A stretch of DNA of 64,000 nt from Nageia nagi (taxonomy: Eukaryota; Pinophyta). The stretch spans positions 170,004,001-170,068,000 of the forward strand of contig JBITNC010000001.1 in the NCBI GenBank assembly GCA_050084985.1. The letters are read 5' to 3'. Positions 60,301 to 64,000 of this stretch are shown here, one piece after another. The position numbers and the translations under genes were made by a program. Every line of letters starts with the position of its first letter. Position 1 is the first letter of the stretch. Below the pieces are notes generated by a model, which had not been told where the DNA came from, did not search any database, and saw only the letters and a list, made by a program, of their open reading frames with translations.

Positions 60301-62908
60301 CCCACGTTGACATCTCAAAATAGTTGGTGATTGCCATGTGGCCTATGCTTGGAGTGACCATAGATGGTCATAGAAATGATATGCTGTATTGAAGTCATGA
60401 GGATGGACAACTATATGAGTATCCAAGAAAAGTGGGGTGTAAAGGTTTAGCAACTCAATGTTGAAGAGTGGATGCATAAAAAGGTAAAGGGGACAGGCAA
60501 AGACAAATGCAATCCCACATGTTGCATGAATGATGGTGTAAATACCATCTCGCAAAAGTTTGTTCTTTTGTTGGGGACCCTAGAATCATTCCTTTGAAGT
60601 CGTACTATGATGCCAACTTGAAATGTGTTTTAAGTATTCAAGAAACAACATGATGATCATTGTATTTCTATTGTTACCAAGAGAAGAGCTATTAATAGTG
60701 CCAGTCGATGAACCGGTTGAGGTATATCTACTCGCAGCAAAGACAAAGGCAAAGGCACTCACCTATTGGTGAAGCGATTGAATATGTTGTACGAAGTTTT
60801 CAATCATCTCTCTTTTCCTTACCTCCAATGTGGTTTAAGGCCTCCAATGTGGTTTTAAGGAGTCCTTAGTAGTCGAAAGGGGAGTTATTGGTTGGAGCCA
60901 AAGACATGTTTGGAAAGGATTGTGCCCAATAGAACTATATGGAATTCTGTTGTAGGCATGTCGGATGTATGGTTTGTTGTCCCAAGATCATGGATCTACA
61001 CAACTGTACATTAGCAAAATATGGAGGAATAGAATGTCATCAATTGATCTATATGAGTGTCCAATAATATTCAAGGAGTCTACCAAAAGAGACTAACAAG
61101 TTTGGGATCATGATATGAGATGATGGACATAGGCAACCTTAAATGGATCTGAACATGATTAAAGAGACGTTTGGTGCCATCAGCAAAGGTAATGGTTTTC
61201 TTGAAGGCAAACATGAAGAACACTTGAAATAGTGATAGATAATAACAAAGATTGAGTCTTGTCAGCAAGACAAAGACAAAATCAATGTTTATGTGCTTCC
61301 AAGGATGCATTGGCACCAAAAGAGGCATGTACGAACCCAACTTGCATTTGGCAAGTTTGGTGATGTTGCAAGTTATGCAAGAACTAGGGTGTGTTTCAAC
61401 GTTACAACATATATTCAACCAAACGATGTGTTATAGGAGCACAACTAGTGTCTTGCTAACTCTAGTACCCACTACTTTGGAGCACTGAGTGAATATGTGC
61501 ATGGTGCTCCTAATGAAACACAAATATGTCCAAGAGAGTAGAATAGCTTGTCAAACTTCTGGAAATTGACATGTAAACTCAAGAGAAAGATTGTTGGAGG
61601 CATGCATGAATTCTAGATAAAATATGAATGACAGTCTCCTTATCTAAAATGCAAAATCGCCATTATCAGATAGCCCACATGATGGCATACACTTCTTTCA
61701 CATAGGTTGAGTAATACTTGCAACATTGTTGATGGTATCTAAGTGGCATGCAATTGGATGTCCACACTGGCCAAGCACAACATCGATAGCATAGTCAAAG
61801 TCAAAGGAATAAATCTCAAAAGGTTGTATAAAATCTGGCATGAACAAAACATACACTAAGCAAATATTATGCTTCAATTCTTAAAATGCACAGCTCAAAG
61901 AGGTAGTGTAGTTGATTTAGTTCAGAGGCCAGATGATGTGGAAGAAGTAGGACAAGAACCGACAATAGAAGCTAATGACTTGGCCAAACTTAGATGGCTT
62001 CAATCTCTTTTTAATTAACATGATCTCTCCAGTTAACAAGGAATCTTAAAGACTCCCATTATTATATACTTCTTCCCAAACCAGGCAATTATGGTTCTTA
62101 TGCCACTTCTCTCAAAGTTGACACAATTTCTTCTTTTACTTTACTAACAAAAAGACAAAATAATCTGAATCCCTCCATATTTACCTTCTGAACACATAAT
62201 TCCAATTAAATGCCTTCGGTAACGAAACTAAATAATACTACTCTTTCACTGTTAAACCTCAACCTAAATTTCAGTTAAAAACATCCAGTAAAGAAACCAG
62301 ATGATACTACTTTTCAAAACCTGACTTTGCTCCATTAAAGAAACCAAACAATACTACTTTTCCAAAATTAAACCTCGAAATCTATTGTTCCACTAAATAC
62401 AGAAACTAAAAGATGCTATTTTTCCAGAATTAAACTCCATAACCTAATTTTCAGTTCAATACCTTCAAGAAAAGTCTGATTAATACTACTTTTCCAAGAC
62501 CTCTAAAACCTAAAATTCTTTCAATTTCAGCACAAAAACCTTCTTTCTTCTCTCTTTAATCCAAAAATATTACTCTACCTGCGAATGAGTCTCGGTCTCC
62601 GGCAGAAGCACGTATCCATTTTCAGAACTATTATGTTTTTCATCTCCATGCTTCTGGCTTCCATCGGACAAAGCTCTAACAGAAAAATCCGCGCCACTAA
62701 AACTGAATTCACCGCAATTAACGTGAACTGCTCGACGATCCTTGACTCTTTCGCCCTTTCGAAGTTCGATCCCGCGCAAAATCTCTCTTTTGAACACACA
62801 ATTATTTTCTTCCGGAAAATTTCTGTGAGCAACTGATCGTTTAATATCCAACGGATTACACAAACTCCCTGTCACAACCTCTGCTGATAAGAGTCTACAG
62901 GCCGCCAT
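24257..62908 (-). CDS. Split-barrel FMN-binding (PNPOx-family) chloroplast-type protein, six exons, 3' end outside window
   Basis: Seen: six minus-strand exons joined in phase give about 202 residues. Order: an N-terminal leader rich in basic and Ser residues (about 110 aa); a linker ending in [14 protein letters not shown]; then blocks [68 protein letters not shown] and [13 protein letters not shown]. Every junction has GT...AG. Known: these blocks match plant chloroplast proteins annotated as pyridoxamine 5'-phosphate oxidase family (AT3G21140/AT1G51560 type, from memory), where the split barrel binds FMN or a related cofactor and a C-terminal domain follows. Inferred: plastid location, from the leader. 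The C-terminal exons are not in the window, so the start is seen but the end is not. Reading frame is open in all exons, which argues for a live gene. Introns 1, 5 and 6 are giant and full of transposons. Exact substrate is unknown. Confidence 0.85.
24349..28800. other. Left part of intron 5: decayed DNA, no gene seen
   Basis: Minus-strand intron of the host gene. Only short, unconvincing ORFs. It holds one copy of a dispersed repeat (26960-27160) and, at 27420-28330, text resembling LTR-type flanks (GTGGTCTACATCC, a T-rich leader) without definable ends. Confidence 0.45.
26960..27160 (+). repeat. Dispersed repeat, copy 1 (plus)
   Basis: Shares GGAAATG, AAATATATTTAAAAATA, AACTCCAAGGAT(C/G)ATTGCATAT and TAGTAA(A/G)(T/C)TGTAAAA with the reverse complement of 39345-39560. 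No coding potential. Confidence 0.65.
28801..29237 (-). pseudogene. hAT transposase relic 2, C-terminal piece
   Basis: Minus: YSFIHNVR with RNRL-like text, then [23 protein letters not shown] and an acidic end [25 protein letters not shown] and MWDVE are hallmarks of the hAT dimerisation region. The piece 29013-29230 is a 109-bp tandem duplication, so the FIHNV block occurs twice. It joins 30207-31596 once the solo LTR and one TSD copy are removed. Confidence 0.75.
29013..29230 (-). repeat. 109-bp tandem duplication inside the hAT 2 dimerisation exon
   Basis: CTCTTGAA, GAGGGAGC(T/A)ATGTACTACA, ACTA and ATTGTGGATGAAGCTATA recur 109 bp apart (29021 versus 29130), with about 15 percent difference by eye. 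Confidence 0.8.
29243..30201 (-). mobile_element. Solo LTR (959 bp) inserted in hAT relic 2
   Basis: Ends TGTAATGTCC (29243) and GGGGAAATTACA (30201), with the 5-bp duplication CTTCA on both sides (29238-29242, 30202-30206). Joining the flanks restores the hAT frame from AVRLLFEV into YSFIHNV. Minus orientation is supported by a TATA-like CTATAAAGG near 29920. No internal region or second LTR, so solo. Non-coding. Confidence 0.85.
30207..31596 (-). pseudogene. hAT transposase relic 2, DUF659 and middle piece
   Basis: Minus, in order: [22 protein letters not shown]659 with [20 protein letters not shown] and [15 protein letters not shown]; a VVTN motif (usual VVTD); [15 protein letters not shown]-like text; a middle stretch with HPKWY-like remnants; [20 protein letters not shown] near 30250-30200. 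Many stops and two intron-like AT gaps. The left end abuts the solo LTR at 30201 and the right end the retrotransposon at 31602. Confidence 0.8.
31602..32984 (-). repeat. 3' LTR (by element orientation)
   Basis: Collinear with 35728-37351 but without the 259-bp duplication. TATA-like GCTATATAAG on minus at about 32358-32367. Confidence 0.88.
32465..32605 (-). repeat. 30-bp tandem array in the LTR
   Basis: Four to five units of GCCAACGTGGATGTCCAAGA plus TGCCACGCAT. Minus translation is [10 protein letters not shown] repeated. The other LTR keeps a shorter array (36905-36990). Confidence 0.85.
32985..33003 (-). promoter_or_regulatory. Polypurine tract
   Basis: Minus reads TTTGAGAGGGGAGGCTT directly before the LTR start TGTAACATCCCC. 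It primes plus-strand synthesis and fixes the element orientation. Confidence 0.75.
33455..33730 (-). repeat. 30-bp tandem array downstream of protease
   Basis: About nine units built on CAACGTTGGGTGCCAA / CAACATGGGGTGCCAA at 30-bp spacing. On the minus strand they translate as 10-residue units, LAPNV or WHPTL in alternate frames ([16 protein letters not shown]). Confidence 0.8.
33780..34260 (-). pseudogene. Retroviral-type aspartic protease of the same element
   Basis: Minus: [21 protein letters not shown] (the usual L-I-D-S-G-A-T motif reads LIELYAT, so the catalytic Asp is lost), then [49 protein letters not shown] and [15 protein letters not shown]. Matches plant Ty3 protease plus the linker before reverse transcriptase, but the frame then runs into a repeat instead of a polymerase. 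Confidence 0.75.
34560..35704 (-). pseudogene. gag of the 31602-37351 retrotransposon
   Basis: Minus ORF 35114-35779 overlaps the LTR edge; the useful part begins after the primer site. It has an Arg/Ser-rich segment ([20 protein letters not shown]), an acidic linker ([15 protein letters not shown]) and [15 protein letters not shown]. After stops and a frameshift, 34604-34837 carries the classic gag core: [37 protein letters not shown]. Gag packages element RNA into particles. No zinc knuckle was seen. Confidence 0.75.
35715..35726 (-). promoter_or_regulatory. Primer binding site, initiator Met-tRNA type
   Basis: Minus-strand TGGTATCAGAGC, one base from the LTR edge. Exact match to the usual plant retrotransposon primer site. 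Confidence 0.88.
35728..37351 (-). repeat. 5' LTR (by element orientation)
   Basis: 1624 bp against 1383 bp in the other LTR. Most of the difference is a 259-bp tandem duplication (units 36364-36622 and 36623-36881). TATA box CTATATAAAG on minus at 36757-36766. Confidence 0.88.
36364..36881 (-). repeat. 259-bp tandem duplication within the right LTR
   Basis: AAGATGTTCCA(T/C)GCCTCCTAG starts both units (36364 and 36623). Each holds its own TATA box, so this LTR has two promoter cores. Confidence 0.88.
37357..37925 (-). pseudogene. hAT transposase relic 2, N-terminal BED-finger piece
   Basis: Minus: a leader with [13 protein letters not shown]-like text; then [16 protein letters not shown] (BED-type zinc finger start, C-x2-C); [27 protein letters not shown]; and [18 protein letters not shown], which should run into PFHIARSP. 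That continuation is found at 31596 on the far side of the retrotransposon (AAFHIA). Frameshifts sit in the leader. Together with the other two pieces it forms one transposase read right to left. Confidence 0.8.
37926..40029. other. Intron 5 DNA with short duplications, no convincing gene
   Basis: 38020-38095 carries 2.6 copies of a 29-bp unit GACTGCTACTGCTCCTTCTC plus TGCTGCTGT. 39050-39180 carries a duplicated CTGGCCAACCAAAC block. ORFs at 38083-38757 lack any domain I recognise. The dispersed repeat at 39345-39590 is listed separately. Confidence 0.45.
39345..39590 (-). repeat. Dispersed repeat, copy 2 (minus)
   Basis: Reverse complement matches 26960-27160 through ACTCCAAGGATGATTGCATA. 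It also carries an internal duplication of a TTTTAGGAAATGCTTGGG unit. Confidence 0.65.
40032..42929 (-). pseudogene. Long decayed ORF of unknown family, coiled-coil rich
   Basis: Minus frames line up as one former protein. Start [17 protein letters not shown] (42929); then [34 protein letters not shown] and [19 protein letters not shown] (42629-42288); [17 protein letters not shown] (about 42220); [19 protein letters not shown] and a Gln/Lys-rich helix (42039-41800); [16 protein letters not shown] (41360); and a 251-codon open piece (40787-40032) that looks coiled-coil. Several stops and shifts separate them. I do not recognise the family. Position behind a TATA box and a repeat-rich leader suggests a retroelement-borne or multi-copy ORF. 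Function unknown. Confidence 0.5.
43012..43021 (-). promoter_or_regulatory. TATA box upstream of the unknown long ORF
   Basis: Minus reads GGTTATAAATACAAGCC, about 90 bp before the ATG at 42929. No primer site lies between, so this is not a standard LTR-gag layout. Confidence 0.5.
43191..44015. repeat. Seven spaced hairpin units (AAAGACAAGATTTTGTCTTT)
   Basis: Units at 43191, 43407, 43477 (degenerate), 43623 (one change), 43768, 43882 and 43996. Each has arms AAAGACAA and TTGTCTTT around GATT. Several extend further: at 43396-43437 two 19-base arms differ at one base. Flanks often add (G)CGCATG(C) before and GGCATGC or GTGC after. Spacing is 70-216 bp, twice exactly 114. They lie upstream of the TATA box at 43012. 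Confidence 0.88.
44030..44916. other. Intron 5 right end, no gene
   Basis: The minus ORF 44060-44419 lacks recognised motifs. From 44420 the DNA is AT-rich intron running to the exon 5 donor. Confidence 0.45.
44917..44994 (-). CDS. Exon 5 of the split-barrel gene
   Basis: Acceptor GACATAG|ATACC and donor CAACAG|GTACTT; 78 bp, phase 0. Encodes [19 protein letters not shown] then PLPDDQQ. Intron 4 is 141 bp. The next intron (44916 to 24349) is about 20.6 kb. Confidence 0.9.
45136..45215 (-). CDS. Exon 4 of the split-barrel gene
   Basis: Acceptor ATGCAG|ATCC and donor GTGCAG|GTATT; 80 bp. With the C carried over from exon 3 it reads [17 protein letters not shown] then [10 protein letters not shown]. 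Intron 3 is 134 bp. Confidence 0.9.
45350..45452 (-). CDS. Exon 3 of the split-barrel gene
   Basis: Acceptor GGCAG|GCT and donor GGAC|GTAAGT; 103 bp, leaving one base in the split codon. It encodes [17 protein letters not shown] and [15 protein letters not shown], the first strands of the split barrel. Intron 2 is 293 bp. Confidence 0.9.
45746..45943 (-). CDS. Exon 2 of the split-barrel gene
   Basis: Acceptor TTTTTTAG|GCG and donor ACAG|GTGAAA; 198 bp, phase 0 on both sides. It begins [15 protein letters not shown], a charged linker, and ends with the conserved stretch [14 protein letters not shown] that leads into the barrel. Confidence 0.88.
46800..49069 (+). pseudogene. Ty3-type relic: gag, decayed linker, RNase H (polymerase deleted)
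   Basis: Plus. gag core 46826-47270: [91 protein letters not shown]. Then a decayed linker with [11 protein letters not shown] and repeated CCAACATTCTAG words (47815-47930). RNase H start 48872-49020: [35 protein letters not shown]. Reverse transcriptase should lie between but is missing. No LTRs were found. Lies in host intron 1, antisense to the gene. Confidence 0.7.
49070..50359. other. Intron 1 DNA, low-complexity, no gene
   Basis: 49270-49580 is a run of diverged words such as TGAATTATCATT and CTGAA(A/C)(A/T)ATCA. The remainder is AT-rich. 50100-50150 contains a purine-rich stretch that, on minus, follows the ORF fragment ending at 50360. Confidence 0.4.
50360..50844 (-). pseudogene. 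Unidentified ORF, 3' piece
   Basis: It continues the 55374-55875 frame after the solo LTR and one copy of the target duplication are removed. Reads [37 protein letters not shown], an acidic block [32 protein letters not shown] and [18 protein letters not shown], then stop. The heptad-like end suggests a coiled coil. Function unknown. Confidence 0.5.
51237..51594 (+). repeat. 5' LTR
   Basis: 358 bp, TGTTAGG...CCTAACA. TATA-like CTATAAATATATG near 51350. Closely matches 53887-54249. Confidence 0.9.
51597..51608 (+). promoter_or_regulatory. Primer binding site, Met-tRNA type
   Basis: TGGTATTAGAGC two bases after the LTR; one change from the usual TGGTATCAGAGC. Confidence 0.85.
51698..52690 (+). 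pseudogene. gag and zinc knuckle of the 51237-54249 element
   Basis: From ATG 51698 (MAERRS then a stop). gag core: [74 protein letters not shown] and FVSGLKDE. After a +1 shift, a basic linker [16 protein letters not shown] and [13 protein letters not shown], a CCHC zinc knuckle (C-x2-C-x4-G-x-H) whose last Cys is lost. Gag binds and packages element RNA. Confidence 0.8.
52691..53001 (+). pseudogene. Aspartic protease of the 51237-54249 element
   Basis: [20 protein letters not shown], then [20 protein letters not shown], the protease active-site motif (usual D-S-G-S-T; here D-P-G-S-T), then [16 protein letters not shown]. The frame closes at 53001, soon after the position where the rest of the fold should continue. 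Confidence 0.8.
53200..53886 (+). pseudogene. Reverse transcriptase start fused to the polyprotein tail
   Basis: [19 protein letters not shown], then [38 protein letters not shown], then [14 protein letters not shown] (53635-53680): fingers and first palm motif of a Ty3 polymerase. From about 53760 it reads [20 protein letters not shown], the usual C-terminal chromodomain-region end. Everything between (YVDD box, RNase H, integrase) is deleted. Confidence 0.8.
53887..54249 (+). repeat. 3' LTR
   Basis: 363 bp, preceded by CAAGAGGGGTGGCA (polypurine tract). Ends CCTAACA at 54249. Confidence 0.9.
54715..54935. repeat. Diverged tandem repeat (about 65 bp) in solo LTR U3
   Basis: CTTGGGAT recurs near 54722, 54792, 54860 and 54912. 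The first three are followed by (T/G)G(A/G)TG(T/C)AATC or CACGCAATC-like words. Confidence 0.65.
55374..55875 (-). pseudogene. Unidentified ORF, 5' piece (split by solo LTR)
   Basis: Minus from ATG 55875: [21 protein letters not shown]; after a shift, [38 protein letters not shown]; then [15 protein letters not shown] and [16 protein letters not shown] at the insertion point. The same layout (short N-terminal block, FTI block, LPLKGE-like block, YLFHSL block) seems to recur in plant repeat DNA, but I cannot name the family. Frameshifts and stops show decay. Confidence 0.45.
55876..57035. other. Intron 1 DNA with one decayed coding-like fragment
   Basis: 56500-56690 (plus) reads [20 protein letters not shown] with ILAP/VLAP recurring, resembling the Pro-rich linkers of the Ty3 relics here (compare the repeated words at 47815-47930). 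55905-56190 is C-rich with an open frame but no domain. Otherwise nothing. Confidence 0.4.
57036..57100 (+). repeat. Dispersed repeat, partial copy 3
   Basis: ACAGGGATGGTAGGGGACAT resembles the reverse complement of about 39540-39575 (ATAGGGATGGCAGAGGATAA). Only the outer edge is shared. Confidence 0.4.
57100..59690. other. Intron 1 DNA, no family recognised
   Basis: The minus ORF 58283-58540 ([40 protein letters not shown]) has protein-like composition, but its start and splice borders are not convincing. No LTR or repeat ends seen. Confidence 0.3.
59700..61079 (-). pseudogene. Decayed DNA downstream of the integrase remnant
   Basis: Minus frames 59700-60131 (143 codons; [35 protein letters not shown]) and 60343-60555 are open. 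They follow the integrase in the same orientation, so they may belong to the same element, but no chromodomain or Gly-Pro-rich tail is clear. Confidence 0.35.
61080..61960 (-). pseudogene. Ty3-type pol remnant: RNase H and integrase
   Basis: Minus. RNase H region (61870-61500): LPDF-like [29 protein letters not shown], decayed TDH region, [10 protein letters not shown]. Integrase (61490-61080): HHCC zinc-binding text [17 protein letters not shown], then [20 protein letters not shown] (first catalytic Asp), [20 protein letters not shown] and [20 protein letters not shown] (second catalytic-Asp region). Integrase inserts element cDNA. Many stops; no LTRs found. Confidence 0.7.
62205..62515. repeat. 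Diverged tandem repeat in intron 1, next to exon 1
   Basis: About five units of 45-75 bp share a core like AAACCAAACAATACTACTTT followed by TTCCAAAATTAAACCTC. Cores start near 62225, 62294, 62340, 62403 and 62474. The array ends only about 65 bp from the exon 1 donor site. Confidence 0.7.
62579..62908 (-). CDS. Exon 1 of the split-barrel gene (start codon, transit-peptide-like leader)
   Basis: ATG at 62906-62908 in context AGCAATGGCGG, starting [12 protein letters not shown]. There are 110 codons with no stop, ending ...THSQ at a CAG|GTAGAG donor, phase 0. The N-terminus has few acidic residues and many Arg, Ser and Val, as plastid leaders do; that role is inferred. Overlapping ORFs in the other frames are shadows. 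Confidence 0.8.
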
Positions 62909-63200
62909 TGCTGTTTTTCTTCCGATTCTTCAACGGATTTGAGGGTTTAGATGTGGAAAGATCGCAGAATCTATCTGATTGTAGGAATGTTTTTGTTAAG
63001 TTAGAAGTGAGGAATTCCAGACAAAAGTTAAAGGAGATTTGATATTAAGATTGAAAAATTAATACAAATTATCAAAAATGATAAATATAGGAATTATTTT
63101 TTTCACCATTCATCTTCGGTAGAAAATATAGTACCAATAAGAAAAGGAATTCGAATAATCGAACTTTATCGACTTTGAAAAAAAAGGATATTTATCCTCT
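62909..63200 (-). promoter_or_regulatory. Likely 5' leader and core promoter of the split-barrel gene
   Basis: This lies directly upstream of the start codon. Reading minus, a TATA-like CTATATTTAT sits at 63081-63090, about 175 bp before the ATG, followed by AT-rich DNA and a purine/pyrimidine-mixed leader. No transcript evidence is available, so the TATA assignment is weak. Confidence 0.35.
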
Positions 63201-63243
63201 ACCTATCATGGACAGTAGTTATCTTCTACCTATCATGGACAGA
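63192..63243. repeat. 27-bp direct duplication upstream of the promoter
   Basis: Two copies of a unit containing CTACCTATCATGGACAG start at 63192 and 63219 with one or two differences. They lie about 285-335 bp upstream of the start codon. Confidence 0.8.
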
Positions 63244-64000
63244 TTTATAGGGAGTCAATGGGTCTGAAATATTCTCTTTCTGTATTGGTTGTAAAGATAT
63301 AATTATGTTTTATTTTTTAAGTATGATTAATTTAAAATAACATTCATCAATGTTTAATTTTTTTTTTTTTAAATATTTTTCCATGTTATTTAATATGTTA
63401 ATTTTTTAATGAAATAGATTTTTTTGAGGTTTGATTAATAAGATCATTATATGATATGATAATATTTTTTCATGAAGTATGGTGATCACAAAGAAGATAT
63501 GAGATAAGTTTTCTCAAAAAAATAGAGAATCTTGAATTTTAATCAACTCAAAGAAAATTATACTTAATGTAGTAAAAGATAAATTATTGGGCCACATTAT
63601 TGCAAAGGGAAGGTACTTTTACTGATCTCAAAAGACTAGAGACTCTAAATAAAATAATTCTTCATACAAGCAAGAAAGTAGTATAATACTTCATTAATAA
63701 AGATATCTTTTTAAAGAGGTTTATTCCCATTTTGTAGGAATAATGTATCCATTGTGTAAGATAATGAGTTTAAATGGTTAGACAGAGTTTAAAATGCTTT
63801 TAGAAATCATGATTTCTATTATCATTTTTTATTGCAAAAAATATATTATTTTATCATAAATGACTATAATTTAATCAACCTATCTAGGCTTTAATTGCAT
63901 TTGACCATGATATACCATTATTTTTATCTAAATGAATAAACATTATCATCCAATAGATGGAAATAGGCTCACGGGCATCGAAAATTCTAATTACCAAGCC
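63244..64000. other. AT-rich upstream flank, no gene seen
   Basis: Long T and A runs with no ORF of note and no recognisable mobile-element end. It is the 5' flank of the host gene. Confidence 0.5.

Noticed and set aside
62585-62836. 83-codon plus ORF and 85-codon alternative minus ORF
   Set aside because: Shadows of exon 1. The chosen minus frame has the start context and a clean donor.

Overview
The window is nuclear DNA from a land plant with a very large, repeat-rich genome. A gymnosperm, probably a conifer, is my best guess: introns are tens of kilobases long, transposons are old and nested, and the LINE, hAT and Ty3 remnants look conifer-like. That is inference from style; no marker fixes the species. 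Nothing bacterial, organellar or CRISPR-like was seen, and I recognise no tRNA or rRNA gene.

One real host gene is visible, on the minus strand. Six coding exons (62579-62908, 45746-45943, 45350-45452, 45136-45215, 44917-44994, 24257-24348) join in frame with GT/AG borders. They encode the N-terminal part of a chloroplast-type, FMN-binding split-barrel protein of the pyridoxamine 5'-phosphate oxidase family. Introns 2-4 are 134-293 bp. Intron 1 is 16.6 kb, intron 5 is 20.6 kb, and intron 6 runs off the left edge (more than 24 kb). If the gene is intact, most of the window is intron plus a short promoter region (62909 to about 63200).

Region 1-24256 (inferred intron 6) holds a dead hAT transposase (1-2566), decayed repeat DNA (2600-8000) and a minus-strand LINE split in two (about 8000-9417 and 17624-20300). 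Between the LINE halves lies a retroelement array with three LTR segments (9418-17623). That array is interrupted by a solo LTR (10046-14000), which is interrupted by a 922-bp DNA element (12526-13447). This is a four-level nest.

Region 24349-44916 (intron 5) holds a second dead hAT transposase on the minus strand, in three pieces between 37925 and 28801. It is interrupted by a complete non-autonomous LTR retrotransposon with gag and protease (31602-37351, target duplication CAGCC) and by a solo LTR (29243-30201, target duplication CTTCA). Right of it are a decayed, unidentified long ORF (about 40032-42929) and an upstream block of seven hairpin-forming repeats (43191-44015).

Region 45944-62578 (intron 1) holds a Ty3 deletion relic (46800-49069) and an unidentified ORF (55875 to 50360, minus). 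A solo LTR (50845-55368, target duplication AAAGT) splits that ORF and itself carries a Ty3 deletion derivative with both LTRs (51237-54249). Further right are Ty3 pol remnants (59700-61960) and a tandem repeat next to exon 1. No transposon here looks able to move on its own: every coding region has stops, frameshifts or missing domains.
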